Part shown: piece after piece, positions 5,189 through 5,302 of the stretch
Layout: each line of letters begins with the position of its first letter
Position numbering within the stretch: the stretch's first letter is position 1
Notes under the pieces: model-generated
What the model was told of the DNA's origin: nothing
Database searches by the model: none
What the model saw: the letters and a program-made list of their open reading frames with translations, nothing else
From: Desulfobacteraceae bacterium
GTDB lineage: Bacteria; Desulfobacterota; Desulfobacteria; Desulfobacterales; UBA11574
Direction of reading: 5' to 3'
DNA length: 5,302 bases
Assembly (NCBI GenBank): GCA_013203195.1
Contig: JABMQM010000394.1
Span: forward strand, 1-5,302
Position numbers and translations under genes: made by a program

Positions 5189-5302
5189 TATTTGTTCCTT
5201 AGCGAATGACTTAAAATGGACAAAATTCCTTCCAGGGTGCTAAAAGTGTCCGTTAATGCTGCAAATGCGCCCCGTCCGGGTTGACCGCTCTATGAACCAG
5301 CC
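5189..5302. other. Region upstream of cyuA, no recognised gene
   Basis: This 114-base stretch holds the cyuA ribosome binding site and otherwise no gene I can name. On the minus strand a frame without an ATG runs from just after TAG (5290-5292) for 33 codons to a TAA (5188-5190) that shares one base with the cyuA ATG. On the plus strand a 22-codon ATG frame spans 5216-5284. The upstream part (5270-5302) is GC-rich and unlike the AT-rich cyuA start. I see no convincing sigma70 promoter for cyuA here, so the promoter may lie beyond the window or cyuA may be inside a longer operon. Confidence 0.4.

Noticed and set aside
4881..5243. Plus-strand frame of 120 codons antisense to the cyuA start
   Set aside because: It lies almost wholly over a well-supported gene, and its peptide shows no domain.
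5189..5302. Cysteine- or metabolite-responsive riboswitch upstream of cyuA
   Set aside because: Only a 3-4 bp CCCG/CGGG hairpin is visible, and no known riboswitch core or terminator stem can be recognised.

Overview
The window looks like a chromosomal segment of a Gram-negative, probably anaerobic bacterium. Desulfobacterota (Desulfobacterales-type sulfate reducers) is my best guess. It rests on the mix of an oxygen-sensitive UPF0597 cysteine desulfidase, RmuC, a DUF4124-type periplasmic protease and a heptanucleotide tandem repeat. It is an inference, because the window holds no ribosomal marker.

Every gene I can support lies on the minus strand, so transcription runs from high to low coordinates. 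In that order the window holds: (1) a 114-base upstream stretch of uncertain nature; (2) a cyuA/yhaM-type L-cysteine desulfidase; (3) rmuC, 20 bases downstream and probably in the same operon; (4) a 118-base gap, then a 32-codon ORF that resembles the beginning of a small antitoxin family and overlaps the next gene; (5) a 76-residue zinc-ribbon protein with one C-terminal membrane segment; (6) a secreted or membrane-anchored DUF4124 / coiled-coil / retropepsin-like aspartic protease; (7) a tract of 7-bp tandem repeats; (8) a PaaI-type hotdog thioesterase whose stop overlaps (ATGA) the start of (9) a YfcE/MJ0936-type metallophosphodiesterase; (10) the first 37 codons of a probable AhpC/TSA-like peroxiredoxin, cut by the window edge, behind its own possible promoter.

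Most of this is ordinary housekeeping and accessory metabolism: sulfur amino acid breakdown, genome maintenance, envelope proteolysis, acyl-CoA hydrolysis and peroxide defence. cyuA-rmuC and thioesterase-phosphodiesterase are the two convincing co-transcribed pairs. I see no CRISPR array, tRNA, rRNA or intact mobile element. The parts that deserve a second look are the antitoxin-like remnant fused by overlap to the zinc-ribbon gene, the heptamer repeat tract directly upstream of the thioesterase (it creates a false N-terminal extension), the domain combination of the protease, and the stretch upstream of cyuA. I did not find strong evidence for a new multi-gene system.
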